Positions 63,103-64,000 of a DNA stretch of 64,000 nt are shown here, in pieces. Under the pieces are notes generated by a model. That model made no database searches. It saw only the letters and a list, made by a program, of their open reading frames with translations, and had not been told where the DNA came from. The stretch lies in NCBI GenBank assembly GCA_902729315.2, contig LR746265.1, forward strand, positions 5,684,892 to 5,748,891, read 5' to 3'. This DNA is from Spirodela intermedia. Its lineage: Eukaryota > Streptophyta > Magnoliopsida > Alismatales > Araceae. Made by a program: the position numbers and the translations under genes. Each line of letters begins with the position of its first letter. The first letter of the stretch is position 1.

Positions 63103-64000
63103 TGACGTGACTCAGTCGTTGTATATTAAATCACGCAAATTTAAAATTTATAAAACTAGAAAAAAACAAATTTTCGGATATTTAGAAGTATTTCAAAATA
63201 AATATATCAATTATAATTCAATACAAATCCCAAAAATAGTGGTAATTTTCCAGGTCGATCACAGGGATGTAATATAATATCTGGTAATTATTCAGAATTT
63301 TTCTCAATGAGTACGTTTTTCTTACAAATTTTATACTATGAAATAAAAAGGAAATATATTTAAAATTCACAAAAGAAAAAAAAAGGAAATAAGGGTGCGG
63401 ACGTCAGGATGACGTCAGCGCCCGGCGAACGCGAATCAGGCGGAAATAGAGTTCTGCCCGGCGATTCTTATGTAGGCGATTACAGACGACTCAATTAATC
63501 AAATTAAGATCTGTAAAAGCCGGAAGAATCGTAATTGAACGAAGTATAGTTTGGTAAATAAAAATCAACAAAGTATCACTAAATGAAACGTAAATTAAAT
63601 TGAAAGCAGGAAAACAGAGTTTCGGCGTCGCGACGGCGATGCGTCGACGATGCACCGGAATCCTGAGCGTTCGGGAGGATCGTCGTGCAGTGTCCACGGC
63701 CTCGAAGGCTCTCCTTGGACAAAGACGACTTGGGCAATCTCTAGATAAAGCAGGAAAATAGAGTTTCGGCGTCGCGACGGCAACGCGTCGGCGATGCACC
63801 GGAATCCTGAGCGTTCGGGAGGGTCGTCGTGCAGTGTCCACGGCCTCGAAGGCTCTCCTTGGACAAAGACGACGTGGGCAATCTCTAGATAAAGCAAGAA
63901 AACAGAGTTCCGGCGTCGCGACGGCGACGCGTCGGCGATGCACCGGAATCCTGAGCGTTCGGGAGGGTCGTCGTGCAGTGTCCACGGCCTCGAAGGCTCT
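63103..64000 (+). mobile_element. Athila-family LTR with at least three 144-bp units, cut by window end
   Basis: Starts TGACGTGACTCAG after GATAC (63098-63102). It is close to the young LTRs. Units start at 63603, 63747 and 63891; the third runs to the window edge. Whether it is a solo LTR or the end of a full element cannot be seen. Confidence 0.93.

Noticed and set aside
1-64000. A CRISPR, toxin-antitoxin or other prokaryote-type system
   Set aside because: No regularly spaced repeats with spacers and no operon-like gene sets; the window is plant nuclear DNA.

Overview
This is nuclear DNA of a flowering plant. The genes have GT-AG introns, plant-specific families and an Athila-type LTR retrotransposon. 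The strongly GC-rich exons of several genes beside AT-rich introns and repeats suggest a monocot or early-diverging lineage, but I cannot name a species. All gene models below are splice predictions made by eye from reading frame, splice-site consensus and family knowledge; none was checked by a search.

Left half (1-33.3 kb), gene-rich. (1) The C-terminal seven exons of a TBL2-like WD40 protein (+, enters from the left, ends 10018). (2) An 11-exon secreted subtilisin-like protease (+, 11290-14448). (3) A three-exon DUF7054 / At4g22758-like protein (-, 14622-15546). (4) An intronless domesticated hAT-transposase/BED zinc-finger protein (+, 17751-20207). (5) A NUDT14-like chloroplast ADP-sugar diphosphatase with seven exons (-, 24288-30875). 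(6) The last two exons of a CCDC137-like gene (+, 32657-32994) without visible upstream exons. A diverged inverted repeat of about 270 bp (10300-10571 and 23569-23855) brackets genes 2 to 4.

Middle (33.3-46 kb), an insertional knock-out. A CYP704-type cytochrome P450 gene (-) has a complete-looking reading frame except that a 10,656-bp Athila-lineage Ty3/gypsy element (35166-45821, minus strand) sits in its first exon, flanked by the target duplication GGGGC. Both 1,771-bp LTRs, primer-binding site, polypurine tract and an uninterrupted 1,764-codon gag-pol are present. The LTRs differ at only about ten places by eye, so the insertion is young.

Right part (46-62.3 kb), an LTR graveyard. At least five further LTRs of the same family (mostly solo, several with 5-bp target duplications) are nested in one another and in a decayed minus-strand Ty3/gypsy element. 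They range from nearly intact to strongly decayed by C-to-T change. One GC-rich block inside the LTR has been tandemly duplicated repeatedly: one copy in the older LTRs, two 144-bp copies in the young ones, and at least three in the LTR cut by the right edge. At 62600 the first exon of a CCDC137-like gene appears (+), with that last LTR in its first intron. It is probably the complete partner of the truncated 3' fragment at 32.7 kb.

No rRNA, complete tRNA, CRISPR array or prokaryotic system is present. The most unusual signals are the P450 disruption, the duplication-prone LTR block, an snRNA-type promoter signature (USE plus TATA) inside the LTR, an exitron-like 81-bp intron beside the protease's catalytic Asp, and the split/duplicated CCDC137 gene.
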